Notes: generated from the sequence alone by a model not told the origin. 64,000 bases of DNA from Antedon mediterranea (GCF_964355755.1 NC_092671.1:501001-565000); one strand, 5' to 3'. Counted from the first letter of the stretch, positions 34,784 to 47,591 are shown. Numbers and translations: made by a program.

Positions 34784-37700
34784 TTACCAGCTGCATTGCA
34801 CAAATTTCCACATTGATTTCTTACCAAATATAAAGTCATCCAGATCTTCAAAGATTCCCTGAGATGATCTGCTAAGATTTGGAAGAGTTAATGAAGAATA
34901 AGTGGAACTCCTTCTGTTGTATGGCTGATACTGATCAACAGCAAAATTAAATGATAAAGCTACAGAAAAAAAAAAAAAAATTAATAATAATTAAAGTTTG
35001 TCTCCAAACTTATTTTGGCCTCCTTATGCACCCTTTTTATTAAAAACTAGTGTAACTTTGTTTTTTCAATGTCATGTGTGTGCAGAGAAACAATAAAAAC
35101 AAACAAACAAATATTTTGTTGAGGGTCCATACAATCAACTCAGACTGTGTGGATCACCTTCTTGAAACATGGTGAAATAAACTAATTATTATTGATAAGA
35201 ACTGTCAGGGCTGCTGCAAAGTCAGTAGAATTTAAGATTTGAGAATTTAGTAATTAAAATGTAGCTTTGGCAAAGTCAACAATACATTGTGGATACACTG
35301 AAATCACATATGTAAAGCACAATGTAAAAGCTCTATCTACACTCTCAAATTTTATTTGACAAAAAATAATAATGGACATGATGATGTCATATCACTACCA
35401 TATTTGGGCATATCACTACCATATTTAGGCACATCACACTTTTTTGTCAAACTAGTTTGATAGTGGAGACGGAGCTTAAGATAAGTGTATGGTTTTGTTG
35501 ATTACCTGCAGGAGATGGTACATATTTCATATAATTTGGTCGTACAGTTTTCCTTCTTGGGCCTGGCTTCCATTCAGCAGCCGCCATTGGCTGGGTGTAG
35601 ATCTTCTGCATAGCAATAGCCTGCCTCATAGCAAGCACTTCTGGATCCCATGTGTGAATCACACGTCTCTGACCTCCTAATTCCTTTAAGATCTTTTTAC
35701 GGAAGTAGCTGCGCCATGCTAACTGGATGGTGCAGGCAGCAACCTGTCTTTCCCAAGTGTCTTCCTCTCGGCCTAGTTTTCTTCGTTCTACTGCTTCCTC
35801 AATGGCTACAATTAAGCGTTTATTACCCTGAACATGTCTGAAACAAGGGAGCAACAAATTTCAGTTTAAATATACAAATTTTGATTATACTACTTTTTAA
35901 TACAACTAACTCTTTTATACTAATAATTGAGTCCAAAATATTACTGATTAAGTATCTTTTACCTTGAATTCACTTCTTTCCATTATTTATATATACTGTA
36001 TGTTTTGTAGATAAAGTAGTTACCTTTTTTTTTTAAATGTGTGTGTACTAATGTAAATTACTTAGTTAGTTGTCTTTGATATAATATTGTTATTGTTCTC
36101 TACTGAACCACTTTGGAAAGTGTCAGGCAGAACAAATAATAAATGAATCATACCTTCTCCAAACTCTTTGTATTGTTTGTGCTGCAGCATTTCGTTTCCT
36201 CCAGTACATTAAACGTTTCCGTTCCTTATTCACAACTGCTTTATCAACTACGCTCTCTTCTTTGGTATTTTGTTCTTGTTTCACTACATTTCTTTCATGT
36301 TTTACTGTTGAATTTACTAAAACATTACTGTTGCAATTGTTAACATTAGTATTGACAAGAGGGCCACTAATAGACGAGGTGAGTGAATCAGTCTGATTGG
36401 TCGATATGGAAGGCGAAGAGGGTGGTAGAGGTTCATCAATACTAACGGATGAATTGCAGATATCTTGTGAATTTGTCAGTTGCCCGTTTTCATTAATTGT
36501 TTGTTCATCAGTTTCCATGTATACAGAGTTTACTGATCTAGCTTTACTTGGATCATTTTCTTTATTGTTATCAGTTACTTTTAAATTAAAACAATCATCT
36601 TTGGATAAATCTGTATTTTTCTTTGCCCAATCTTCAATTTTTCTAGACTCTTCTTCCTTTTTTCTGTAAAATGCAATAAACAATTTTTTTTTTTTAATAC
36701 TTTAATATCATTTTTAAATCTAAAGTTCTTAAATCTATTTAATGTTACAATTTTTTGTATACTTAATATTGTATATTTCTCTGTTTTTATGTATATATTT
36801 ATATTTAAATAATGTTAAGGCATCCTATAATTGCAGATTGCTGTTGAATATGGTTGAAATAAAATAAATTGTAACAATGAATTAGTATCTGCTAAATTCA
36901 TTCAAACAGCTTCTCAAATCAGTGACTTACTTTGCTGCATCTCTCCTTAGTTGCTCATGTTTCATTAGTAAGGACTTTTGCTGTAAAAATGTTTTTCTAA
37001 CACAATATCCACGGAAGTAAGCCTGAGGAATGAGATGAATAATTCATTAGCAATGACATCCTTGATTTTATCTATTGTTTAGATTCTACATTAGGATTTT
37101 TTAAGAAACTTCAGTAAAATCACATCAAAGACAATTATACAATAGGGAAACAAAAACATCTACATGTGCTTACAAACCAGTAAGTTGGTTTGACAGTATA
37201 ACATAATAGGAAAATAACTTGTATAGGAGGAGTAACTATTCTAATTCCACTTATAGAATCATATGCTTAAAGCCCTGTCTACACTATCAAACACAAAAAA
37301 TGTGATGTGGTAGTGATATGACATCATCATGTCCATATACTGTATGGACACATCACATTTTGTTGCCACATAAAGTTTAATAGAGTAGACAGAGCTTTAT
37401 ACAAACAATAAAAGCTTCATAAATTACCTGTATCTTAATAGAAGCAATATCCCTAATTCCAGTTATTGACAAAGCGTCTTGTTCAATCATGTATTGCGCA
37501 ACATCATGGAAGTCATTCAGGAGGGCATGGTCCAACGGAGTAAAGCGGTCTTCGTTGAATTCCATATGGTTAGGAAAAGCACCATTTTCAATAAGTAATT
37601 TAACAGCATCTAGACTTCCTGAGCTGCACGCCCAATGTAATGCTGTCATCCCCTGAAAACAAATGCAAAACTACTACTTTAGATCAATTGGCTACCAAGA

Positions 37701-40700
37701 GTATTTAACTGATCCTAGTCCGACAGTAAGAAGTAAATGAACTAGGGCTCAGACAATTTATGATACTACTGTGCATGTTTGTTTTTGTGTTTTCATTGGA
37801 TTCTTTTTTTTTTCTTTTGGAACAATAAATTTCTTGACAAAATTAATAAAATAATGTTGGAGTATGTTTTAAAAGTTCTTATATAAATTAATGAACTATA
37901 TTTGAAAACAAACCTCATGATCTTTCAAATCTGGGTCAGCTCCCTTCTCCATCAACAGTGACATACAGTTAATGAAACCACCATAGGCAGCACACTGCAG
38001 CGGAGTTCTACCAGCAAACTCAGGGAAATCTGGTGATATGTCATGTCTCATAAGTAGGTCACATATACACGCATGTCCACCAAGTGCGGCCCTGTGGTAA
38101 AGGTCAAGGGTTAATGGTCAAAATGTGAATTATTCTAATTATTAAAGCATTTAGGAAAATAAAAAAAGGAAAATATGGACAACCAAATTTGCAGATCTTT
38201 GAATTTTAGTACTTTACAACAATAATGGTGTTCCTTACCAGTGTAATGGAGAACGTCCATCGAGGTCAACAACCTCCACATTTGCACCACCTATAAAAAG
38301 TTAAAAAATATTATTAATTAGAATTAACATTAGCAACTCAAAAATGCCTAGAGACAAAGTGAATTCGAGAACTAGAACAAAAATATATATTGAGATAGGT
38401 ATGGAGATTTTTTTTTGTGGGAAAAATGTTGTCTACTTACCAAGTATGAGTGTTTTAACGACTTCTAAATGACCAAGCTCTGCTGCTCTAAATAAAGGTG
38501 TATGTTTTAATAGATCCTCTGCATCCACCTTAGCATTATACTGGAAAATAACACCAATACTTTTTATTTTTGTAAGGTCTTATCTATATAACCTTTATAA
38601 AGATAAGAAATTTAGGCTTAGATTGAATTCTAAAATAAAACAAACTCACATCTAGTAAAATCTGAATAGAACTTGCATGACCAGACATGGCAGCAGCGTG
38701 CAGGGCTGTATATAAAATAATATTATTGACTTATTAGAAAAATACTAAATTACACATTTTTAAGAATGGCGAGAGAGTGAGAGATCCAAAAATAACTGGA
38801 CACCAATAGCAGAATGTGTTGTCCAACAGTAGCTAAAGCTCTGTCTACACTCTCAAACTTTATGTGACAAAAATACTTGATGTGCTCATATATGGACAAA
38901 ATGACATTACCTGTAGCACCATTTTTATCTGTAGCATGTATAGCATTATCAGGACCACATTCCACAATGGTTTTGATGACATCATCAGCGCCTTTACCTG
39001 CAGCCCACATGATTGCTGTTCTACCCTCTAAGTCAGGGTCATCATTTGCACTGTCATGTTCAAGAAATGCTTTTACCGTTTCCTGAAAATAAATTCAATT
39101 GTAGTGTGAACATTAATAAACAGTCAAATCATTGTATGTCATAAAATATAATAGTATAAACTTCCATTCTTCAGTCCCCTTGCATTGGATGTTTACTCAT
39201 GAACTATAAGCATTTGACGCTGCTGAGTATACATACAGTAGAATCTCTATAAAGAGGACATATTTAGGACCCAAAAAGTATCATTAAAAGAGGTGTCTGA
39301 ATGAAAGAAAGGTTCTAGAGTAGTAGGTTGAATAACAGTTGGCACATATTCCCTGAAATGCCAAGTATGTACTTTATCTTTATTATTATTATCATACTTA
39401 CTGCAAAGTTATTTTGAGCAGCATAATGAAGAGGCGTAGCACCATTGGCATCAGAGCTTGTAGAGGGCGCTTTATGATCTAAAAGCATCGTAACAATCTT
39501 TGTATGTCCTAAAACAGCAGCCCAATGTAATGGTGTTCTGAACATATTATCAAGAGCTGATACATTGCTAGATTCAACATCAATCTATAGGGTAAAATTA
39601 ATATATTTTCAGCACAGGACTATACAAAATTAGCATACCTTTTCAAGTATAACATCTTTGATTGGAGCAAGTAAAGAGACTTACTACATAACCCATGTTT
39701 TGTCATATACCAACATGCATTGTTTTGATTAAAAATTACTGTACTCTAAATGTGTACTCTTAATTTCTTTTGATTTGACTCTTACCAGGATTTGAACAAT
39801 GGTCTCACTGCCATCAGCCACTGCCAGGTGCAAGGCAGTTCTACCTTCATAATCTTGCCAGTTTATCACACTAGCTTCTCTTTCCTATCAAGATACAAAT
39901 TTTAGAATTACCATTTGATAAACAATAAACTAGAATTAGTATTATATTAATGCTGTGGTTATATATAAATGCAACAACATCAAGGTAGAATAGTTTTATC
40001 ATCTACTTACATTACAATGCTAACGACATTAAGTAAAAGGAAATGATCATAAATTACCAGTAGAAGTCTGACGGAGTTAACAGCACTTTGGTCATTATCA
40101 GCCTTGGCAGCCCAGTGAAGGGGTGTTTTACCTTCAATATCTGGTATACCTATATTAGAATTCTAAACAAAAATAATATTAATACATCATTATTAATAAT
40201 ACCATTATAATTAGAGGGCGTGTGGCGCAGGGTGTTGGACTACTGATCGTGAGACAGAGGTTCGAATCCAACTCTCGCCGCATTGCTTGTATCCTTAGGA
40301 AAGATACTTTAATTACGTTTGCCTCTCTCCACCCAGGTGTATAAATAGGTACCCGGTTACATCAAGACACAACTTTGCGCTGATTACTAGCTGCATTATG
40401 GGAGTATGCTTCCATACGTGTTTGATCCAAAAAATGACTGGAGTAATAATGTTCAGCGCTTAGAGAAGCTTGCTTGTAGAGCGCTATATAAGAATGAACT
40501 ATTATTATTATATTTTAACAGAGCAAAGAAGAGACAACATCACATATTTTACTGTACATATAAAGTTGCATTACATTTTAAAGATATCATCAAAATCTTA
40601 AGATTTAAATTGAAGTTCTACATACTACTTACATATTTGATGAGCATTTTAATAGCTTCTTCATTTCCATACGATGCACTCCAGTGCAATGCTGTTCTCT

Positions 40701-43538
40701 GAGAAGAATAATATTTTGATTTATATATAGGAAGTAGTCAGTTCACTATTTACTGTATATAAAAAAACTATAAAACACAATATGACTTTTTCACAAGGAT
40801 ACCAAACTCTCTGAATCTAAAGGTTCCATATGGCCAAATAGTTTTCTATTACAAAATGTATTCGGAAATTTTGGGCAAGCCCAGTGGTGCTTAGTTTGGG
40901 CAATTTTGGACCAGTACATGGTTTTTTATTCAGATTCTGATTGAGTATATACTTATTTCTTACATTAGCCTTGTCCTGTAAGTCCACATCTCCTGCCTCT
41001 AGAAACTTCATTAAGTAGCCAAGACATTTTGTGTTCTTGTGTTTAGTAATAAGATGTAATGCTGCCTGGCCCTCGTTATCTTGTTCTCGCCAGCTACAAC
41101 CTCTTGATAACAACAACTTTAGGAACCGAAAATTACCCTGGAATATAGAAATACAGTAATTTGAATGCAAAATGATCAATTCAGGTGTATATTCAGTAAG
41201 TAGAAATAAACAAGAGTTTGTACACGCACAGAAAAACTGCAATATATTTTAATGATGCCGATAAATAACTTTGGTCTAAAACTATTTATCCTTGTGGTAT
41301 TTATAATTGGGGGCAGAGAGGAGGGTCATCATGGCAATGAGAAAAGCTTTTTAGCGATGTGAATTGTCACCCACTCTATTTACCTTATGAGCTGCCCAGT
41401 GCAGGGCAGTGCGGCCTCCATGGTCTTTGCAGTCCACCTTTGCACCATTTTTAATAAGAATCTCTGCACAGTCTGACCGGTCAGATATAACACAGAACAT
41501 CAACGGTGTGCGACCAAACTGGTCACCTTGATCGATGTGTTCAGCTGACTCTGTAAACAATTTAAATTTTATTAATTTTTTACTGGTTTGAAACTATTCA
41601 TTAAGTCAGTAAAAAAAGCACCAACTAATGTACAGTAAAACTACAACATATGTATTATTCAATTACTGTGGCTAATAATAAAATAGTACTCCTACATTTG
41701 GTAATGTTATGAATAATATATGGTGAGTAATTTTTACAATTGAGTTGAAGGGTTAAACCTTTCCTGGTGATAAGAGTGGTACAGTACAGCAGTCCTCTTC
41801 CATTGTTTTATTTTGTATGTAATGTTTGTTAAAAGCAATAAAGACCTCCTGTACTTTTACATTCATATTTAATATATGAATAATACTGTACACTAATGTA
41901 TGTACACAGTACACTGTTATGAAATCATGAGCTCTTTACAATTGAAAGTAAATACCACAACTAAAGGTCTAAAGACTTTAATGAAAAGAGCTTAATCCTT
42001 GAACTTGTACAAGAAATTTAACAATACTCAGCAACTTGATACTGAACAAGATTGATCTGAACTGACACAAAAACCTTATTATTTATCAAAAAATATATCA
42101 ATGAATATATTATTACAGTTTATTATCAGGGATACAAATTGCTACGCATTGCACTCAATTCAAAAACTTATGACCAAGAACAAAAATAATGGTAATTTTT
42201 TTTTTCAACTGTAAACTTACAGTATACAATCTAGGATTCACGAAGGGATATTTCAATATTATGTACTCCTCTTTATTCAATCAATTCTAGGGAAAATTGT
42301 TTATAAACATGGATATTTGCTAGATCCCCATTCTCCCTATACCTACTGTAATCATCACTATGCATTGTTCAGCAGGTTTTTTAAATAACAGTATTGAATA
42401 GTGTATTGAAAGTTATAAGAGCAGAAAGCAAAACAATTTCTATTCATCAATACTGAAAGGGATAGATATCATTTTGTATGCCTATTGACCACAAAGTATT
42501 GTAAAGGTTTGTTTAAAGCACTGGCATATTGTGTGCGATAAATTGATTTAATAGGATAGTTTGTTGCTATCAATTGTTTTGTACAATAGAAAGAAAAATG
42601 AGATTTTCAGTACAATTGACTGAAAATTGAGCAGGTTGAATTTCCAAAAAGTGTCTAGTATCCAAAAAAAACTTTCTTTTATAGCATTACTGTATATGAA
42701 AATAATTTTGTTTCGATTAAATTGGTTAAAAAACGGTGTACAGTATGTATTGATAAATCTCTTACTTAATAATTATACAGTAAAAACATAAAATACATAA
42801 TAATGTTTATCAAATCTGTTTCGCAGAACATATGAAATAAAGAGATAAGGTACAGTACATGTCCAAGATGGTTATTTCTATAAATGTCTTTGCATTGTGT
42901 TCGCCTATCTGAGAATTAAGATAACTTACCTGCTAATAACTTTTGAAGAAGTTGTTTATCTCCAAGCAATGATGCAGCATGGATTTGTGTTGTTGGGACG
43001 GCATGAATGGATGAGGATGAACCTCTGGTTTCACTATTCTTATCAGTCACATCTTCAGTGTCATGTGATTCTTCTACTAAAGCACAATCATCAATTGTTG
43101 GCTGGTCACGCCTCGACTGAAAGGAGAATTTTGTAGAATTTTCATTAATAATTAACTAAGTAAAAATTAAATCTTAATCGATCACACATATTGAAAAACC
43201 CAACACAGTCTATAAGAATGAGGAAGTAACTAACTCTAAGTTCAAAAACTGTGTCTGAAAATACATGGCCTAATAAAAACCAAAATAGACTAGGAAAGAA
43301 TCCAGTGTGAGTGAATGAATTAAATTACTACAGTATTACACTATAAGCCTATAAGCAGTCAGGTATAAAAATAATATCTCCCTGCAATAAGTAACAGTGA
43401 TTTAGAAGAATATCAAAGGACTAATTACATTCATTCATTCAAAATGTGTTGAATAAATAATCAGTAATAACATCAGGAAGTTGTTAACAAGTCCATGATA
43501 ATACTTACTCTACAACAACGAAAACACCAGACAAGCAT
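34784..43538 (-). CDS. INVS: Inversin (ankyrin-repeat, IQ-motif ciliary protein), about 967 aa
   Basis: Eighteen exons join in phase: 43509-43538, 42930-43116, 41384-41550, 40964-41137, 40633-40698, 40058-40162, 39786-39884, 39402-39584, 38911-39082, 38650-38705, 38441-38540, 38239-38290, 37914-38091, 37428-37652, 36931-37022, 36154-36663, 35506-35837 and 34784-34959. About 15 ankyrin repeats span residues 60-585 and match vertebrate inversin block by block (DQFGRTPLMFCVISDR, NSNIGIPDIEGKTPLHWAA, NMFRTPLHWAAVLGHTKIV). Then IQ1 (DIASIKIQAYFRGYCVRK), LLMKHEQLRRDAA, a Ser/Asn-rich linker, IQ2 (AAAQTIQRVWRR) and IQ3 (AACTIQLAWRSYFRKK). IQ motifs bind calmodulin. Inversin marks the proximal cilium and antagonises canonical Wnt signalling through Dishevelled. 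Uncertain parts: the 10-codon first exon (MLVWCFRCCR) and the last residues, where a donor-like GTAAGA could continue splicing; otherwise the frame stops at 34784. Confidence 0.93.
35327..35480. mobile_element. MITE family 1, copy 4
   Basis: AGCTCTATCTACACTCTCAA at one end, TTTGATAGTGGAGACGGAGC at the other. In the last INVS intron, about 25 bases from the donor of exon 17. Confidence 0.85.
37267..37399. mobile_element. MITE family 1, copy 5
   Basis: AAGCCCTGTCTACACTATCA to AGAGTAGACAGAGCTTTA, short internal version with ATGACATCATCATGTCCATA. In the INVS intron after exon 14, 28 bases from its donor. Confidence 0.85.
38834..38910. mobile_element. MITE family 1, copy 6, half-length and abutting a splice donor
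   Basis: TAAAGCTCTGTCTACACTCT through TGTGCTCATATATGGACAAA; the copy breaks off at the donor of INVS exon 9 (exon end 38911). The first intronic bases GTAATGTCATTTTGTCCATA read into the MITE. Confidence 0.75.
39236..39300. repeat. Diverged copy of the 14820 repeat family
   Basis: CAGTAGAATCTCTATAAAGA then TTAGGACCCAAAAAGTATC and AAAAGAGGTGTC mirror the blocks at 14815-14880. In an INVS intron. Confidence 0.5.
40205..40515 (+). mobile_element. tRNA-derived SINE
   Basis: The head has an A box (TGGCGCAGGGTG) and a perfect B box (GGTTCGAATCC) at tRNA spacing, starting GGGCGTG. It is followed by an unrelated body (TACCCGGTTACATCAAGACA) and the tail GAGCGCTATATAAG plus (ATT)n, shared with the LINE that ends near 46950. 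Pol III would transcribe it from the internal boxes. It lies antisense in the INVS intron between exons 5 and 6. Confidence 0.85.
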
Positions 43539-43989
43539 TTGTGATTGTAAGCATAGTAAACATAGTTCTACAATAAGAAAAGCAGCAGCTGACAGAAGCC
43601 AACGACTCGCACCAAATGAATACTATTACCACTAACACCAGGGATTGATGACTAATCATGCAAGATTGGTGCTCTACACATCTAAGCCATACTTGTTTAT
43701 TATGCTTCAATGAATCAGTCATTGTGCTCTAAAGCTGCTGGTTTATGTGATCAAAAGATTAAAGGGAACAAAAGAGGAACACCAGTTGCTGTTTAGATTT
43801 TTGAATGAAAATCCCTTGAATCATACAGTTTCTTTGAATATAAATTATTTATCAATTATAAACAGAACTGAGAATAATCTTCAGGTTTTGTGTTCTAAAT
43901 TTACTTTGATTATTCTTTTCTTTACCAAATTCATTACATAATATTGAAAGATGAAACATGAAAAAAAAAACATGTTACTGTATTAAATT
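43539..43989. other. INVS 5' flank
   Basis: Probable 5' UTR and promoter side of INVS; no TATA-like or GC-rich landmark stands out. The satellite begins at 43990. Confidence 0.35.
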
Positions 43990-46900
43990 TACTGAGAAGG
44001 AATATTCCCTTAAAAAAGGTAAATAAATAAGAAAAAATGTAAATAAGAAGGAAAAAAGGTAAATAAGAAGGAAAAAAGGATAAATAAGAAGGAAAAAAGG
44101 ATAAATAAGAAGAAAAAAGGTAAATAAGAAGGAAAAAGGGATAAATAAGAAGAAAAAAGGTAAATAAGAAGGAAAAAAGGTAAATAAGAAGGAAAAAAAG
44201 ATAAATAAGAAGGAAAAAAGGATAAATAAGAAGGAAAAAAGGATAAATAAGAAGGAAAAAAGGGTAAATAAGAAGGAAAAAAGGTAAATAAGAAGGAAAA
44301 AAGGATAAATAAGAAGGAAAAAAGGATAAATAAGAAGGAAAAAAGGGTAAATAAGAAGGAAAAAAGGATAAATAAGAAGGAAAAAAGGTAAATAAGGAAA
44401 AAAGGTAAATAAGAAGGAAAAAAGGTAAATAAGAAGGAAAAAAGGATAAATAAGAAGGAAAAAAGGGTAAATAAGAAGGAAAAAAGGATAAATAAGAAGG
44501 AAAAAAGGTAAATAAGAAGGAAAAAGGGTAAATAAGAAGGAAAAAAGGATAAATAAGAAGGAAAAAAGGGTAAATAAGAAGGAAAAAAGGATAAATAAGA
44601 AGGAAAAAAGGATAAATAAGAAGGAAAAAAGGATAAATAAGGAAAAAAGGATAAATAAGAAGGAAAAAAGGGTAAATAAGAAGGAAAAAAGGATAAATAA
44701 GAAGGAAAAAGGGTAAATAAGAAGGAAAAAATGTAAATAAGAAGGAAAAAATGTAAATAAGAAGGAAAAAAGGTAAATAAGAAGGAAAAAAGGGTAAATA
44801 AGAAGGAAAAAAGGGTAAATAAGAAGGAAAAAAGTATAAATAGGAAGGAAAAAAGGATAAATAAGGAAAAAAGGATAAATAAGGAGAAAAAAAGGTAAAT
44901 AAGGAGAAAAAAAGGTAAATAAGGAAAAAAGGTAAATAAGAAGAAAAAAAGGGTAAATAAGAAGAATGTAAATAAGAAGGAAAAAATGTAAATAAGAAGG
45001 AAAAAAGGTAAAATAAGGAAAAAAAGGTAAATAAGAAGGAAAAAAGGGTAAATAAGAAGGAAAAAAGGGTAAATAAGAAGGAAAAAAGGATAAATAAGGA
45101 AAAAAGGATAAATAAGGAGAAAAAAAGGTAAATAAGAAGGAAAAAAGGGTAAATAAGAAAAAAAGGATAAATAAGAAGAATGTAAATAAGAAGGAAAAAA
45201 GGTAAATAAGGAAAAAAGGTAAAATAAGAAAAAAAGGTAAATAAGAAGGAAAAAAGGGTAAATAAGAAGGAAAAAAGGGTAAATAAGAAGAATGTAAATA
45301 AGAAGGAAAAAAGGTAAAATAAGGAAAAAAGGTAAAATAAGGAAAAAAGGTAAATAAGAAGGAAAAAAGGTAAAATAAGGAAAAAAGGTAAATAAGAAGG
45401 AAAAAAGGATAAATAAGAAGAATGTAAATAAGAAGGAAAAAAGGTAAATAAGGAAAAAAGGTAAATAAGAAGGAAAAAAGGATAAATAAGAAGGAAAAAA
45501 GGTAAAATAAGGAAAAAAGGTAAATAAGAAGGAAAAAAGGATAAATAAGAAGAATGTAAATAAGAAGGAAAAAAGGTAAAATAAGGAAAAAAGGTAAATA
45601 AGAAGGAAAAAAGGATAAATAAGAAGGAAAAAAGGTAAAATAAGGAAAAAAGGTAAATAAGAAGGAAAAAAGGATAAATAAGAAGAATGTAAATAAGAAG
45701 GAAAAAAGGTAAATAAGGAAAAAAGGTAAAATAAGGAAAAAAGGTAAATAAGAAGGAAAAAAGGGTAAATAAGAAGGAAAAAAGGGTAAATAAGAAGAAT
45801 GTAAATAAGAAGGAAAAAAGGTAAATAAGGAAAAAAGGTAAAATAAGGAAAAAAGGTAAATAAGAAAAAAAGGGTAAATAAGAAGGAAAAAAGGGTAAAT
45901 AAGAAGAATGTAAATAAGAAGGAAAAAAGGTAAAATAAGGAAAAAAGGTAAATAAGAAGGAAAAAAGGATAAATAAGAAGGAAAAAAGGTAAAATAAGGA
46001 AAGAAGGTAAATAAGAAAAAAAGGTAAATAAGAAAGATGATACACAGATTTATGTGTCAGTAAATCCAGTGCAAAGGGATGTTGCTGCAGCAATCAGTAA
46101 GATGGAAGCCTGTATAGAAGATGTTCGCAATTGGATGACAACAAATTACCTAAAGTTGAATGATGGAAAGACAGAGTTTATTATCGTCGGGTCTAAATGT
46201 AACATCTCCAAAATCAACATCACACATATCAGAATCGGAAACTCTAACATCGCTCCCTCATCGGTGGTCCGGAATCTGGGAATCATGCTGGATAGTAATC
46301 TCACTATGGAAGCACAAATAACAACTGTATCCAAAGCAGCATGCATATCGATTAGGAACCTTGGTCGTATTCGCGGTAATCTTAACAAGAAAACAGCTGA
46401 ATTGATTGTACACTCATTTGTCACTTCTAAAATTGACATTGGTAATGCCTTGTTGTTTGGCATACCAAAATCTCAAATACAACGTTTGCAGCGCTTGCAA
46501 AATATGGCAGCTAGAATTGTAACTTATACAAAATCAAACGCTCACATAACTCCTGTCCTGATGGATTTGCATTGGTTGCCTGTTCAACAACGTATTAAGT
46601 ACAAACTTGCGTTGTTTGTATTCAAGATCCTAAATGACAGTGCTCCTGCTTATTTATCTGACCTTGTGGATCGTTACGAATCATCCCGCAGAGGCCTACG
46701 ATCATTGTCACAAAACCTTCTTCAAGAGCGTAGAGCGAAAAATCAGTGGGGTCAGAGATCTTTTTACGTTGCGGCCGCAAGTGTATGGAACAGCTTACCA
46801 GCAACAGTTAAATGCTCAACTAGTCTAAACAGTTTCAAGACCAACCTAAAGACGTCGCTATTCGCTGATGTTCTCGCACGTTGTTAATGCACAAAGCGCC

Positions 46901-47375
46901 ATGAGCGCCACATGGGTGGAGGATACCGGCGCTATATAAGTTTTCATTTATTATTATTATTATTATTATTAAATAAGAAGGAAAAAAGGGTAAATAAGAA
47001 GAATGTAAATAAGAAGGAAAAAAGGATAAATAAGAAGAATGTAAATAAGAAGGAAAAAAGGTAAAATAAGGAAAAAAGGTAAATAATAAGGAAAAAAGGT
47101 AAATAAGAAGGAAAAAAGGGTAAATAAGAAGGAAAAAAAGGTAAATAAGGAAAAAAGGGTAAATAAGAAGGAAAAAAGGGTAAATAAGAAGGAAAAAAAG
47201 GTAAATAAGGAAAAAAGGTAAAATAAGGAAAAAAGGTAAATAAGAAGGAAAAAAGGTAAATAAGAAGGAAAAAGGTAAATAAGAAGAATGTAAATAAGAA
47301 GGAAAAAAGGATAAATAAGAAGAATAAGAGTAAATAAGAAAAAAAGGTAAATAAGAAGAAAAAAGGTAAATAAGA
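43990..47375. repeat. Purine-rich satellite, 12-21-bp units, about 2.4 kb plus 0.4 kb
   Basis: Units of the form GGAAAAAAGGATAAATAAGA with variants (GGTAAAATAA, AAGAATGTAAAT). Higher-order blocks appear in the right half, where an AAGAATGTAAATAAGAAGG marker recurs. Strong strand asymmetry: almost no C on the plus strand. A LINE at 46036-46975 splits the array. Confidence 0.95.
46036..46975 (+). mobile_element. LINE 3' fragment (RT from the YADD motif to the C terminus)
   Basis: Open frame 46036-46887. It starts exactly at DDTQIYVSVNP, the end of the FADD/YADD catalytic box, then WMTTNYLKLNDGKTEFIIVG, GNALLFGIPKSQIQRLQRLQ, HWLPVQQRIKYKLALFVFKI and VWNSLPATVKCSTSLNSFKT. This is the CR1/L2-type C terminus. 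The 3' UTR ends GGCGCTATATAAGTTTTCAT plus (ATT)n. AAATAAGAA occurs on both sides and may be the target duplication, though it is also the satellite unit. The frame is uninterrupted, so the insertion looks recent. Confidence 0.88.
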
Positions 47376-47591
47376 CAATAAATATTGTTGCTCGCTTTTA
47401 AAGATATATTGTCCCTCTGAAAAATATTTTTTATTTCAAATTTGTTTTTGAATGTGTCATTTTATTGTCACATAATAGTTATTTACCTTAAAAAATGTAA
47501 TTTAAAGCAAAAATACTAATTGTCTGTTTTTTGAGTTATAATTAAACGTTTCTTTTCTCTTTTTATATGTGAATAAAAATTAATTTTTTGT

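Noticed and set aside
35489-36669. Several plus-strand frames of 60-90 codons
   Set aside because: Antisense to INVS exons 16 and 17, where the minus frame is supported by splice phase and homology.
40205-40275. Possible tRNA gene
   Set aside because: A and B boxes are good, but the arms do not fold into a full cloverleaf and the sequence continues into a SINE body with a LINE-like tail.
43510-43722. 70-codon minus frame (MTDSLKHNKQ...) as the INVS start
   Set aside because: It stops at the donor of the proposed first exon; a different frame (ATG at 43538) splices in phase to exon 2.
43934-46093. 719-codon open frame on the minus strand, Phe/Leu/Tyr/Ser-rich
   Set aside because: It is the purine satellite read in reverse. 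The plus strand contains almost no TTA, CTA or TCA, so stops cannot occur in any frame; the protein is a composition artefact.
46146-46804. Minus-strand frames of 105 and 60 codons
   Set aside because: Shadows of the LINE reverse-transcriptase frame on the plus strand.
46944-47378. 144-codon minus frame of the same composition
   Set aside because: Right-hand remainder of the same satellite.
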